Below are positions 40,071 to 48,364 of a stretch of 64,000 nt of DNA, one piece after another. The notes under the pieces were generated by a model. It was not told the DNA's origin. It was given only the letters and a program-made list of their open reading frames with translations, and searched no databases. Location: NCBI GenBank assembly GCA_947305795.1, contig CAMZEK010000003.1:35352-99351 (forward strand). The letters are read 5' to 3'. Every line of letters begins with the position of its first letter. Position 1 is the stretch's first letter. The position numbers and the translations under genes are program-made. This stretch comes from an uncultured Bacteroidales bacterium (lineage in GTDB: Bacteria; Bacteroidota; Bacteroidia; Bacteroidales; F082).

Positions 40071-40567
40071 AACAGGAAACGCCAACTCAACAACAAACAA
40101 CGAATCCCAACGACCTCACTTTAGAAGAGATGAAGGAAGCCCTAAGCTGGGAAGACGGCAAGGCCTTCTTCGAAAACCAACCTATTAAAGACCATACAGC
40201 CGTATGCGAAACGGTCTTGAATGATTGTGGGTTTGCCGAAAGAGAAGCAGAATTGCCTTATGTTATTTCTTGGGTTTTTAAACAGCCCAATGGAATTTGT
40301 AATCACAATATGCCAGGGTCTTGTCTTGTCATTCGTAAGAAAGAGAATTCTTCCATGCAGGCCAACGCGATGGGGTATTTTGAAAACGGCAAATTGGTCA
40401 TAGTTCCCACCACAGAGGAGAATGGCTTTACTGCAGACGGTTATTTAGTGATTGGTGCTCCTATTGAGATACAATATGACTCTATAACCCTGCAAGAAGG
40501 TATCTATACGGCTTATTATGATGAAAATGCAGGAAAATATGTAGCAGTGGCAGTAGATTATTATTGA
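39989..40567 (+). CDS. Island lipoprotein C (unknown function)
   Basis: A 192-aa predicted lipoprotein (lipobox AIAC, Cys23). The signal peptide is nearly identical to that of A2, but the mature protein is unrelated (a glutamine/threonine linker, then LTLEEMKEALSWEDGKAFFENQP and a compact beta-rich domain with four cysteines). A conserved leader has thus been joined to a different body. A terminator follows it. No function recognised. Confidence 0.78.
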   Translation: MKKTRITLGALALAMVAATAIACNKEKQQETPTQQQTTNPNDLTLEEMKEALSWEDGKAFFENQPIKDHTAVCETVLNDCGFAEREAELPYVISWVFKQPNGICNHNMPGSCLVIRKKENSSMQANAMGYFENGKLVIVPTTEENGFTADGYLVIGAPIEIQYDSITLQEGIYTAYYDENAGKYVAVAVDYY

Positions 40568-40599
40568 GCAGAGGCCTTTATATGAAAGAAAGAAACTAC

Positions 40600-40636
40600 A
40601 AGGATGCCGTGAATTTTTTTTTCGGCATCCTTTGTG
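40600..40636 (+). terminator. Terminator of the lipoprotein/T9SS island
   Basis: A perfect 10-bp stem AAGGATGCCG / CGGCATCCTT with a T-rich loop, just after lipoprotein C. Confidence 0.8.
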
Positions 40637-40657
40637 TGTTTGAAATCATATAATCTG

Positions 40658-40665
40658 TATCTTTG
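40658..40665 (+). promoter_or_regulatory. -7 box for the DUF2975-XRE operon
   Basis: TATCTTTG ends only 2 bp before the ORF-track ATG (40668), so transcription should start at or past that codon. This favours ATG 40698. Confidence 0.55.
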
Positions 40666-40697
40666 CAATGAAAAAAGTACATAAGTACATGACAATT

Positions 40698-41168
40698 ATG
40701 AAAGACAAAACTTCAAAAAGTATTCGCATTTGCTGCTACGTTGCTTTGTTCTTCTGCTTCATTTGGGCGGTTTCCTCATCAATCAATCTGATTGCCAACT
40801 TATTTGGCGATGATGCTTCTTCTATTGATTGGACGAAAAACACGGTTTTGAAGGTGGTTATCCTCATTTGTTATTTATCGGGTATAGTTGCGATGATTTG
40901 GCTGTGTATTAAGGCCGTTCTTAATACTTTTAAAGGGCTTCGCGAAAATACAGTGTTTCCGAAAAGCAACGTCAAATTGATGTTTTGGATTGCTTTGGCT
41001 GACTTTGCTTATCTTTTGGGTTTTTGGAATCTTCAAATCCTTTGGGATGATAATCTGACTTTGACATTATCTGATACCATTTTCATCACACCCTTTTTCT
41101 TGCTTTTCTTCGCCTTCATGTACAAGGTGGCCGCCGATGCGGTGGAGGAAAACAACTTAACCATCTGA
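40698..41168 (+). CDS. DUF2975 membrane protein
   Basis: An integral inner-membrane protein with about four helices (ICCYVALFFCFIWAVSS, VVILICYLSGIVAMIWL, LMFWIALADFAYLLGF, FITPFFLLFFAFMYKV), matching DUF2975. I chose MKDKTSKSIRICC (156 aa) because the promoter box leaves no room for the start at 40668; 40689 is also possible. DUF2975 proteins are usually encoded beside a small XRE regulator, as here, and their role is not known to me. Confidence 0.85.
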   Translation: MKDKTSKSIRICCYVALFFCFIWAVSSSINLIANLFGDDASSIDWTKNTVLKVVILICYLSGIVAMIWLCIKAVLNTFKGLRENTVFPKSNVKLMFWIALADFAYLLGFWNLQILWDDNLTLTLSDTIFITPFFLLFFAFMYKVAADAVEENNLTI

Positions 41169-41171
41169 GCC

Positions 41172-41390
41172 ATGATAGTGATGAATTTAGACGTAATGTT
41201 GGCCAAGCGTAAGATGCGCTCCAACGAATTGGCTGAACGCATCGGCCTCACTCAAGCCAACTTCTCCATCCTCAAGACGGGCAAGGCCAAGGCCATCCGC
41301 CTCAGCACCTTAGACGCCATCTGCCGCGAATTGCAATGCACTCCGGGGGATATTTTGGAGTATCGGGAGGACAAAACTGCTGAGCCATGA
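41172..41390 (+). CDS. XRE/Cro-type helix-turn-helix regulator (YozG-like)
   Basis: A 72-aa DNA-binding protein: HTH in LAKRKMRSNELAERIGLTQANFSILKTGKAKAIRLSTLDAICRELQCTPGDILEY. It starts 3 bp after the DUF2975 gene, the usual partner of this regulator class, and ends in a 4-bp overlap with the next gene. It may control its own operon. The start could be the second Met (MNLDVMLAK). Confidence 0.88.
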   Translation: MIVMNLDVMLAKRKMRSNELAERIGLTQANFSILKTGKAKAIRLSTLDAICRELQCTPGDILEYREDKTAEP

Positions 41391-42268
41391 AACGGGTTGG
41401 ACTAAAACTGCTGTTTGTACTTCTGCTGATGGCTGAAGGCATGTTGATGCAAGCCCAAGACCACCAATCCATTGTCGTAGAATCGATTGTATTGGATAGC
41501 GTGAGCCATACCCCCTTGTGCTATGTCAATATCGGAATTGCCAATAAAAACATAGGAACCATTTCGGGTGTAGACGGCAAGTTCAGTCTTTCCTTGCCTG
41601 ATTCATTGGCCAATGAGACAGTCACGTTTTCGATGATTGGTTATTCAACCAAACTGTTAAGCGTCAGCGAATTGCAGAATGAGAACAGGAACATTCTTCT
41701 TTCGCCTTCTGTGATTGAGTTGCGCCCTGCGGAAGTCACTGCTAAAAAGCTTAAAGCCAAGAAAATAGGCAAGTCGTCAGGCGTGGGCGTTACGTTTGCT
41801 GTCGGGGTGTTGGAAGCTGGAGGTGAAATTGGGGTCGTGATGAAGATGTCAGGCAAGAAAGAATCGTTTCTGAAAGACTTCAATTTCAAAATCACCGGCA
41901 ACAAACCCGATTCTGCTGTTTTCCGATTGAATTTGTATTATGTTGAAAAAGATGGTTTTACAAACATTCTCAACGACAATATCTATTTCACCTTGCATAA
42001 GGGGACCATTGGAAACATCAGTATCGATTTGACGCCCTATCAGATTGTCGTCGACAGGGATATTTTGGCCAGCATTGAATTTCTTGAAATCTATGCTCCA
42101 GAAGTCGAATTTGATGAAGATGATCCCAACAAGTATTCTTACGGTGACATCGATATTGCTGGAAGTTTTGTCGGTCCGAAATCTTACATGAGACCCACCA
42201 GCCAAGGGGAGTGGGAAAAAGTTCCCATGTCGGTCTCGCCTTGCTTTTGGATGATGATTTTGTATTGA
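41387..42268 (+). CDS. Carboxypeptidase-regulatory-like domain protein
   Basis: A 293-aa exported protein with signal peptide MKRVGLKLLFVLLLMAEGMLMQAQ. Residues about 30-115 form a CarboxypepD_reg-like beta-sandwich (VLDSVSHTPLCYVNIGIANKNIGTISGVDGKFSLSLPD), as found at the N-terminus of TonB-dependent transporters, but no barrel follows. The rest is a conserved Bacteroidota domain of unknown role. ATGA overlap with the XRE gene makes a three-gene operon. Confidence 0.8.
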   Translation: MKRVGLKLLFVLLLMAEGMLMQAQDHQSIVVESIVLDSVSHTPLCYVNIGIANKNIGTISGVDGKFSLSLPDSLANETVTFSMIGYSTKLLSVSELQNENRNILLSPSVIELRPAEVTAKKLKAKKIGKSSGVGVTFAVGVLEAGGEIGVVMKMSGKKESFLKDFNFKITGNKPDSAVFRLNLYYVEKDGFTNILNDNIYFTLHKGTIGNISIDLTPYQIVVDRDILASIEFLEIYAPEVEFDEDDPNKYSYGDIDIAGSFVGPKSYMRPTSQGEWEKVPMSVSPCFWMMILY

Positions 42269-42345
42269 CGGAGTGATTTTTCTGGCTTTTTTCGACAAAA
42301 TAGCACTTTCCCGACCGATTTTGCCGTTGGTTCGGAAAAATAAAC

Positions 42346-42353
42346 TATCTTTG
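42346..42353 (+). promoter_or_regulatory. -7 box for the pseudokinase gene
   Basis: TATCTTTG lies 68 bp before the ATG at 42421, with TTG-containing sequence upstream at near-standard distance. Confidence 0.5.
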
Positions 42354-42420
42354 CACCCAAATCGCAAGATTGGCTCCGCCAAAATTGGAGATTTCAACGT
42401 GGTTAAATACATTGTGAAGA

Positions 42421-43707
42421 ATGTCAGAGATTGATTTTTTGAATACAGAGCCAGAGAAGGACAGCCGTTCTCAGGAGAAGCCCGAACATCGCAAGGAAGA
42501 AGAACCTTTCAACAAAAAGGAAGTGATTCATTCCAATGAGTTTGCCGACATCAAGCCGTTTTGCGCCTCGCGCTACGGCAACAGCAGGCTTTTCACCGCC
42601 AAGTATAACGGCAAGAAAGTGGTCATCAAGACCTTGAAGGCTGACCGCGCCAATGATGCCAAATACCGCGCCTCGCTGCGTCAGGAATATGATGTAACCT
42701 CCATGCTCGACAACAAATTTATTCGCAAGGCCATCGACTTTGTGCAAATTGGCGGTCTTGGCGACTGCATCGTTTTTGAGTTTATCGAGGGCAAGTCGCT
42801 GGCCGAGCACGTGCGCGTGGGCACGCTCAGCGAGAAACAAGTGAAGAGCATCCTTACCGATGTCTGCGACGGCTTGTTGTACTTGCATCGCAATCAGGTG
42901 ATTCATTGTAATTTGAAGCCTGAAAACATCATTGTCACAGGTGATTGCCGTGCCAAGATTATTGACATCGGCATTCCCGAAACCGACCCTGATGCCGACC
43001 GCGAACTGCTCATTAAGGAGATGGAGTTTGTGGCACCGGAAATCATTAAGGGTGAGGACATCGACAACCGCGCTGACGTTTATTCCTTAGGGAAAATCAT
43101 GGAGTTCCTTGGTGAACGCAATATTACAAAACAATTTGTTGCTGTGGCCACTCACTCCACCCAGTTTTCTAAGGAACAGCGCTACGACTCCATTTCGGAA
43201 GTGCGTTCGGCCATCACCAAAGGGCATCCAGTGGTGAAAACCATCATTATCGTGCTGATCCTTGCCTTATTGGGCTTTTTGGCCTATATCTACGTGCCCA
43301 AAATCAAGGCTAACGTAGAGCGGGAGAGGGCTGAACGGATGGCTGTTGATTTCGCACGCGAGGTGGACGTTATGCGTAATGAGTTGCCTTCGCTTTGTGA
43401 AAAATACCAACTGAAGTCGCTCAACGAGCCGGTAGCTGTTAATTGGAAAGAAGACAGCCTTCGCTACGTCCAAAGCTTGATGCCATTTTTCGGAGCGGAA
43501 GATTACCAGAACAAAGCCCTGCAAGCCCTTAAGGAGCAGAGAAACGCCATAGAATCAAGCCGTAAGAAAGACTTCAATCGGATTTTGCTTGGCGAGTTCA
43601 AGAACGCTAACGACAGCTTGGCACTCGTGTTGAAAACGCCTTTGGTTGACCCGACCGACGAACAACTGCTCATTGAGGCACAAAAGTGGTACAACCAAAT
43701 GAAATAA
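42421..43707 (+). CDS. Membrane-anchored protein kinase-like protein (probable pseudokinase)
   Basis: A 428-aa protein with a eukaryote-like kinase fold (residues about 45-260), one transmembrane helix (about 271-293, IIIVLILALLGFLAYIYV) and an extracytoplasmic coiled-coil-rich domain. The ATP lysine (VVIKTLK) is present, and DIG replaces DFG but keeps Asp. The catalytic HRD motif reads HCN (HCNLKPENI), so the proton-accepting aspartate is asparagine; APE is kept. Catalysis is therefore doubtful and a scaffolding role is likely. It precedes the SprE/PorW-like gene by 27 bp, suggesting a link with T9SS. Confidence 0.85.
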   Translation: MSEIDFLNTEPEKDSRSQEKPEHRKEEEPFNKKEVIHSNEFADIKPFCASRYGNSRLFTAKYNGKKVVIKTLKADRANDAKYRASLRQEYDVTSMLDNKFIRKAIDFVQIGGLGDCIVFEFIEGKSLAEHVRVGTLSEKQVKSILTDVCDGLLYLHRNQVIHCNLKPENIIVTGDCRAKIIDIGIPETDPDADRELLIKEMEFVAPEIIKGEDIDNRADVYSLGKIMEFLGERNITKQFVAVATHSTQFSKEQRYDSISEVRSAITKGHPVVKTIIIVLILALLGFLAYIYVPKIKANVERERAERMAVDFAREVDVMRNELPSLCEKYQLKSLNEPVAVNWKEDSLRYVQSLMPFFGAEDYQNKALQALKEQRNAIESSRKKDFNRILLGEFKNANDSLALVLKTPLVDPTDEQLLIEAQKWYNQMK

Positions 43708-43734
43708 TTCTGCCGAAATGGAGTTATTGTTGAT

Positions 43735-46422
43735 ATGAAAACGACAACGAAAGTGCAAAGGAAATCCTATATCATCACATTGGGCTGCGTGTTGGGTTTG
43801 CTGCTTTTGAGTGGCTGTAACACCAAGAAGAACACCATTACGCGGCGCATGTTCCATAATCTGACCAGCCATTACAACGTTTACTGGAACGGTGAGAAGA
43901 GCCTGAAGGATGGCGACAAGCAGTTGAGAACCAGTGTAAAAGACGACTATTCTCGTGTGCTTAGGGTGCATAACTACGGCACCCAGCAGGATGGTATGAG
44001 CATGAACTCATCCATGGACCGCGCTCTTGAGAAGACTTCCATCTGTGTGCAAAAGCATTCCATGAAGTTTGGCAGTCGTGAGCGCGTGAAGTGGATTGAC
44101 GACGCTTACCTCGTTATGGGCAAAGCGCATTTCTACAAGCACGACTATATTCCCGCGAAGCGTACGTTTGACTTTGTGGCATCCGAGTTCAACTACAACA
44201 GCATCGCTCACGTGGCCAACCTTTGGCTCATCAAGACCTACATTCAGACTGAGGAATATCCCAAGGCGGTGGCCATGATGGAGCAACTCCAAGCCAAGAC
44301 TGCTGGCTTGAACAAACTGCCCAAAGAACTGATGCGCGAGATGGACTACACCTATGCGGATTACTACATTGCTACCAAAGACTATAACAATGCGGCGAAA
44401 TACCTGAAAAACGGCATTTTGGTCAACAAGGATCGCGACACTCGTACCCGGGCGATGTTCATCTTGGGACAGATTTACATGCACCAAGGCGATGCTGAAC
44501 GTGCCACGGCGCAGTTTAAGAAAGTCATCAAGCGTAACCCCATCTATGAAATGGCCTTCGAGTCTCGGATGAATATGGCCAAGATGGGCTCAGCCAACAA
44601 CGCCAAAGAGCTTTATAAAATGCTGAACAAAATGCTCCGCGACCCAAATAATGACGATTACAACGACCGCATTTATTACGCTATGGCGGAGTTGGCTTTG
44701 CGTGAAGGCGAAGAAAACAAGGCCATCAATTACCTGAGGAAGTCGGTGGCTGCCTATAAAGACAACCCGATACAAAGGGCGCAGTCGTCGCTTAAAGTGG
44801 CTTCCATGCTCTTCGAGCGTAGTGAGTATGAGCTTTCGCAAGCCTATTATGACACGGCCGTCACCAGCATGAATCGTGAAGCCGAAGGCTACGACAGCAT
44901 TTTCAACATCTCGCAGACGCTCAACGAGTTGGTGATGTATGCCGCTATTGTCCGCGATCAGGACAGCCTCCTGCGCGTGGCTGCCATGGATTCCATTTCG
45001 CGCAATGCCTTGATTGACAAGATTATCGCTCAGGTTATCCAGCAGGAGAGAGAGGAAGAAGAATTGCGTCAGTATGAGGAGCAGCTGGCTTTGATGGGGG
45101 CTTCGACGGGCAATACCAATGCTGCCGTCAACGACCCGACCAATACGTCGTCATCATCATGGTATTTCTACAACCCCACAGCCCTGAACCGAGGTTTTAC
45201 TGAGTTTACGCGCAAATGGGGCATGAGAAAGTTGGAGGACAACTGGCGCATCAGCGACAAGAAAAGTATTGCCTCGGCATTTTCGGGTGAGGAACCCGAT
45301 GACGACGAGCTCACCGCCGCCAAGGATGCCAAGGCCAAGCAAGACTCCATTAACGCTACATATACCAACCACGATCGAGGCTATTATCTGAAAGACTTGC
45401 CATTGACAGCAGAACAGAAGGCAGAGGCGGACTCGCTCATTGCTGATGCACTCTACAATTTAGGTTTCCTCTATATGGATCGCCTCGACGACCTGCCGCG
45501 TTCCATTGAAAACTATGAGAGCCTTGACACACGTTATCCGGGCAACAAAAAAGAGCTGCCCACATGGTACGCCCTTTATAAGATGTACGGGGAGCAGAAT
45601 AATACCGACAAGTCATTGTATTACAAGGGAAAAATCTTTGACAAATATCCCACTTCCAGCTATGCGGAGTTCATCAACGACCCAGACTATTTCAAGAAAT
45701 TGGATGCCCAAGAGAAGGAGTCGTCTGACTTCTACGCCAAGACTTACGAGGCCTTTGAACAGGGTCAATATTACCGCGTGAAGATGAATGCCGAACGAGC
45801 CATGCAGCTCTATGAGGCCGACACCGCTCTGATGCCGCGTTTCGCCTTCTTGCATGCTGTGGCGCAAGGCCGCCTCATCTCCATTGACACGATGGCGTTT
45901 GCCTTGTATGACCTTGTGCGCGAGTATCCCAATAGCAGTGTCTCTACGTATGCTCGTCAGGTGCTCGACAATATCAACGAAGAATACCATCTCGGTTTGG
46001 TCTTGACCGACATTGGCAAAGACAGCCCCGAGCAGCCCGAAGTGAAGAAAGAGTCACCTTATGTCTACGCTCCCAACACCGAGCATTTTGTGATGATTGT
46101 ATGTGACTCGAAAAAGGTGCGCGTTGATCCGCTGAAGGTGCGCATTTCCGACTTCAACAAGAAGGAACACCGCACAAGAAGCTTTGTCGTCAAGAGCGTC
46201 ATTTGGGATGACGAACGCACTTTGGTGACCATTGGCAACTTTGAAGGCACCAAGAGTGCAGAGGACTACATCACGTCCATGTTCCTGACCGATTATGTCT
46301 TTGGCGGCATCAGCAATGATGATTATAAGATCTGTCCCATTTCAGGCAAGAACTATCCGGTGCTCTACCAGTCGAAAGACTTGGACGAATACCTGCAATT
46401 CATAGAATCCAACAACAAATAA
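43735..46422 (+). CDS. SprE/PorW-like T9SS lipoprotein (TPR)
   Basis: An 895-aa lipoprotein (lipobox LLSGC, Cys28) with many tetratricopeptide-like helical repeats (for example DAYLVMGKAHFYKHDYIPAKRTFDFV and ADYYIATKDYNNAAKYLKNGILV). The N-terminal TRRMFHNLTSHYNVYWNGEKSLKDG followed by DDYSRVLRV matches the SprE/PorW family, an outer-membrane component required for type IX secretion and, in gliding species, motility. Five T9SS cargo proteins are encoded in this window, consistent with a working system. The rest of the T9SS core is not in view. Confidence 0.87.
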   Translation: MKTTTKVQRKSYIITLGCVLGLLLLSGCNTKKNTITRRMFHNLTSHYNVYWNGEKSLKDGDKQLRTSVKDDYSRVLRVHNYGTQQDGMSMNSSMDRALEKTSICVQKHSMKFGSRERVKWIDDAYLVMGKAHFYKHDYIPAKRTFDFVASEFNYNSIAHVANLWLIKTYIQTEEYPKAVAMMEQLQAKTAGLNKLPKELMREMDYTYADYYIATKDYNNAAKYLKNGILVNKDRDTRTRAMFILGQIYMHQGDAERATAQFKKVIKRNPIYEMAFESRMNMAKMGSANNAKELYKMLNKMLRDPNNDDYNDRIYYAMAELALREGEENKAINYLRKSVAAYKDNPIQRAQSSLKVASMLFERSEYELSQAYYDTAVTSMNREAEGYDSIFNISQTLNELVMYAAIVRDQDSLLRVAAMDSISRNALIDKIIAQVIQQEREEEELRQYEEQLALMGASTGNTNAAVNDPTNTSSSSWYFYNPTALNRGFTEFTRKWGMRKLEDNWRISDKKSIASAFSGEEPDDDELTAAKDAKAKQDSINATYTNHDRGYYLKDLPLTAEQKAEADSLIADALYNLGFLYMDRLDDLPRSIENYESLDTRYPGNKKELPTWYALYKMYGEQNNTDKSLYYKGKIFDKYPTSSYAEFINDPDYFKKLDAQEKESSDFYAKTYEAFEQGQYYRVKMNAERAMQLYEADTALMPRFAFLHAVAQGRLISIDTMAFALYDLVREYPNSSVSTYARQVLDNINEEYHLGLVLTDIGKDSPEQPEVKKESPYVYAPNTEHFVMIVCDSKKVRVDPLKVRISDFNKKEHRTRSFVVKSVIWDDERTLVTIGNFEGTKSAEDYITSMFLTDYVFGGISNDDYKICPISGKNYPVLYQSKDLDEYLQFIESNNK

Positions 46423-46425
46423 ACA

Positions 46426-46794
46426 ATGAAAATCATGGAATCACCCGTACGCAACCTCATTGGCGAAGGTACCCTCATCAAAGGCGACATTGAGTCGGGC
46501 GGCGACATCCGCATCGACGGACGGCTCATCGGCTCAGTGAAGTCGAGTGGTAAGGTCATCGTCGGCCAGACGGGCATCGTCGAAGGCGACCTCTCTTGCA
46601 AGCAAGCTGAGATTTCGGGCGCCGTCAAAGGCACCATCAAGGCTGAGGAACTGACCGCCCTGAAGTCCACATCCAAAGTGGAAGTTGACCTCGTCACCAA
46701 GCAGCTCCTCATCGAAGTGGGGGCGATGTTCACCGGCAAGTGTGTCATGGGTCAAACCGCAACAGTGGAAATGCCCAAGCAAAAATTAGGTTGA
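46426..46794 (+). CDS. Bactofilin (polymer-forming cytoskeletal protein)
   Basis: A 122-aa bactofilin: the beta-helical core reads [60 protein letters not shown]. Bactofilins self-assemble into filaments at the inner membrane and scaffold envelope enzymes. It starts 3 bp after the SprE/PorW-like gene and 2 bp before folE, so it is within one operon. Start taken at 46426; MESP three codons later is possible. Confidence 0.92.
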   Translation: MKIMESPVRNLIGEGTLIKGDIESGGDIRIDGRLIGSVKSSGKVIVGQTGIVEGDLSCKQAEISGAVKGTIKAEELTALKSTSKVEVDLVTKQLLIEVGAMFTGKCVMGQTATVEMPKQKLG

Positions 46795-46796
46795 CG

Positions 46797-47420
46797 ATGA
46801 ACAACGAAAGACTGTCGAGGCTAGTAGGCTACGAAGCCATAGAAAAATATGATGAGGAAAAGCTGGCCAAACTGCAGGAGCATTATGCGGCCATTCTCGA
46901 ACTTTTAGGCGAAGACCCACAGCGAGAAGGCCTTATGAAGACGCCTTATCGTGTGGCCAAGTCGATGCAGTTCTTGACGCATGGCTATGCGGAGGACCCG
47001 ATGGAAATCCTGTTGTCGGCCAAGTTCAAGGAAGATTATCGCCAGATGGTGATTGTCAAAGACATAGAGGTGTTCTCTCTCTGTGAGCATCATTTGATTC
47101 CTTTCATCGGCAAGGCACATGTAGGCTACATCCCCAACGGATACATCACTGGATTGAGTAAGATAGCCCGTGTGGTGGAAGCCTATTCGCGCCGACTTCA
47201 GGTACAGGAACGCTTGACGACCCAAATCAAGAATGCCATCAACGAGGCATTGCACCCCTTGGGTGTGGCGGTCGTTATTGAGGCCAAACATCTTTGCATG
47301 TCGATGCGGGGTGTGCAGAAACAAAGTGCAGTGACCACCACTAGCGACTTCATTGGTGCCTTTGAGCGCGAATCGACCCGTGAGGAGTTCTTCCAACTCA
47401 TCGGCGGCAACTTGCATTGA
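46797..47420 (+). CDS. folE: GTP cyclohydrolase I
   Basis: The zinc enzyme that opens the GTP ring to make dihydroneopterin triphosphate for folate. Start moved from 46740 to 46797 ([19 protein letters not shown], 207 aa) because the longer frame overlaps bactofilin. Zinc and catalytic motifs: [20 protein letters not shown] and [14 protein letters not shown]. The N-terminal extension before the core is typical. Confidence 0.96.
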   Translation: MNNERLSRLVGYEAIEKYDEEKLAKLQEHYAAILELLGEDPQREGLMKTPYRVAKSMQFLTHGYAEDPMEILLSAKFKEDYRQMVIVKDIEVFSLCEHHLIPFIGKAHVGYIPNGYITGLSKIARVVEAYSRRLQVQERLTTQIKNAINEALHPLGVAVVIEAKHLCMSMRGVQKQSAVTTTSDFIGAFERESTREEFFQLIGGNLH

Positions 47421-47458
47421 ACCATGAAATCTTGAAATTTTGAATATTTAAATATTGA

Positions 47459-48346
47459 ATGATGATTAAAGCATACGTTTTCCCTGGACAAGGGGCACAA
47501 TTTGTAGGAATGGGCAAAGACTTGTACGATAAGTCGTCGAAAGCCAAGGATATGTTCAAGAAAGCCAATAACATCCTGAAATTCAAAATCACGGACGTGA
47601 TGTTTGAAGGCTCCGATGAAGACTTGCGTCAGACCAAGGTGACGCAGCCTGCCATTTTCCTACATTCGGTCATTTTGGCCTCATTACTTGAGGACTTTGA
47701 CCCGAGCATGGTGGCTGGCCATTCCTTGGGCGAGTTTTCAGCTTTGGTGGCCAACAAGGTCTTGACCTTTGAGGACGGTTTGCGTTTGGTGAGCAAACGC
47801 GCCAAGGCCATGCAGAAGGCTTGCGAGGCTCAGCCAGGCACGATGGCTGCCGTGGTTGGTGCTGAGGATAGTCTCATTGAGAGTGTTTGCGCATCCATCA
47901 AGGACACGGTGGTTGTGCCTGCCAACTACAACTGCCCAGGCCAGTTGGTCATCTCAGGCTCAGTTGATGGCGTGGCAGCAGCCTCCGAAAAGCTGAAAGA
48001 AGCTGGTGTGAAGCGTGTGGTGCCATTAAGCGTGGGTGGAGCGTTCCATAGTCCGCTGATGGAACCCGCCCGCGTGGAATTGGCCAAGGCTATCAACGAC
48101 ACAAAATTTGCTCAAGGTATCTGTCCTATCTACCAAAACGTTACAGGCCAGTCTGTCAACGACCCTGAAATCATCAAGAAGAACCTCATTGCCCAACTGA
48201 CTTCGCCAGTGCTATGGACCCAAACCATGAGCAACATCCTTGCCAACGGCGTACGAACTATTGTGGAAGTTGGTCCGGGAACGGTACTTCAAGGTCTTTT
48301 CAAAAAGATGGACAGAAGCCTTGATCTTTCCAGCGTAGCGGTCTGA
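47459..48346 (+). CDS. fabD: Malonyl-CoA:ACP transacylase
   Basis: FabD loads malonate onto ACP for fatty-acid elongation. The 295-aa protein has FPGQGAQFVGMG, the nucleophile motif AGHSLGEFSALVA and the catalytic histidine region GGAFHSPLMEPA. Start ATG at 47459 or the next codon at 47462. It follows an AT-rich word-repeat spacer after folE and is 18 bp before the S41 protease gene. Confidence 0.95.
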   Translation: MMIKAYVFPGQGAQFVGMGKDLYDKSSKAKDMFKKANNILKFKITDVMFEGSDEDLRQTKVTQPAIFLHSVILASLLEDFDPSMVAGHSLGEFSALVANKVLTFEDGLRLVSKRAKAMQKACEAQPGTMAAVVGAEDSLIESVCASIKDTVVVPANYNCPGQLVISGSVDGVAAASEKLKEAGVKRVVPLSVGGAFHSPLMEPARVELAKAINDTKFAQGICPIYQNVTGQSVNDPEIIKKNLIAQLTSPVLWTQTMSNILANGVRTIVEVGPGTVLQGLFKKMDRSLDLSSVAV

Positions 48347-48364
48347 AAGCCTTGAGTTTGACTT

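Noticed and set aside
34823-40567. Polymorphic toxin-immunity locus
   Set aside because: The cassette layout is suggestive, but both products carry export signals and no toxin domain or cytoplasmic immunity protein was recognised.
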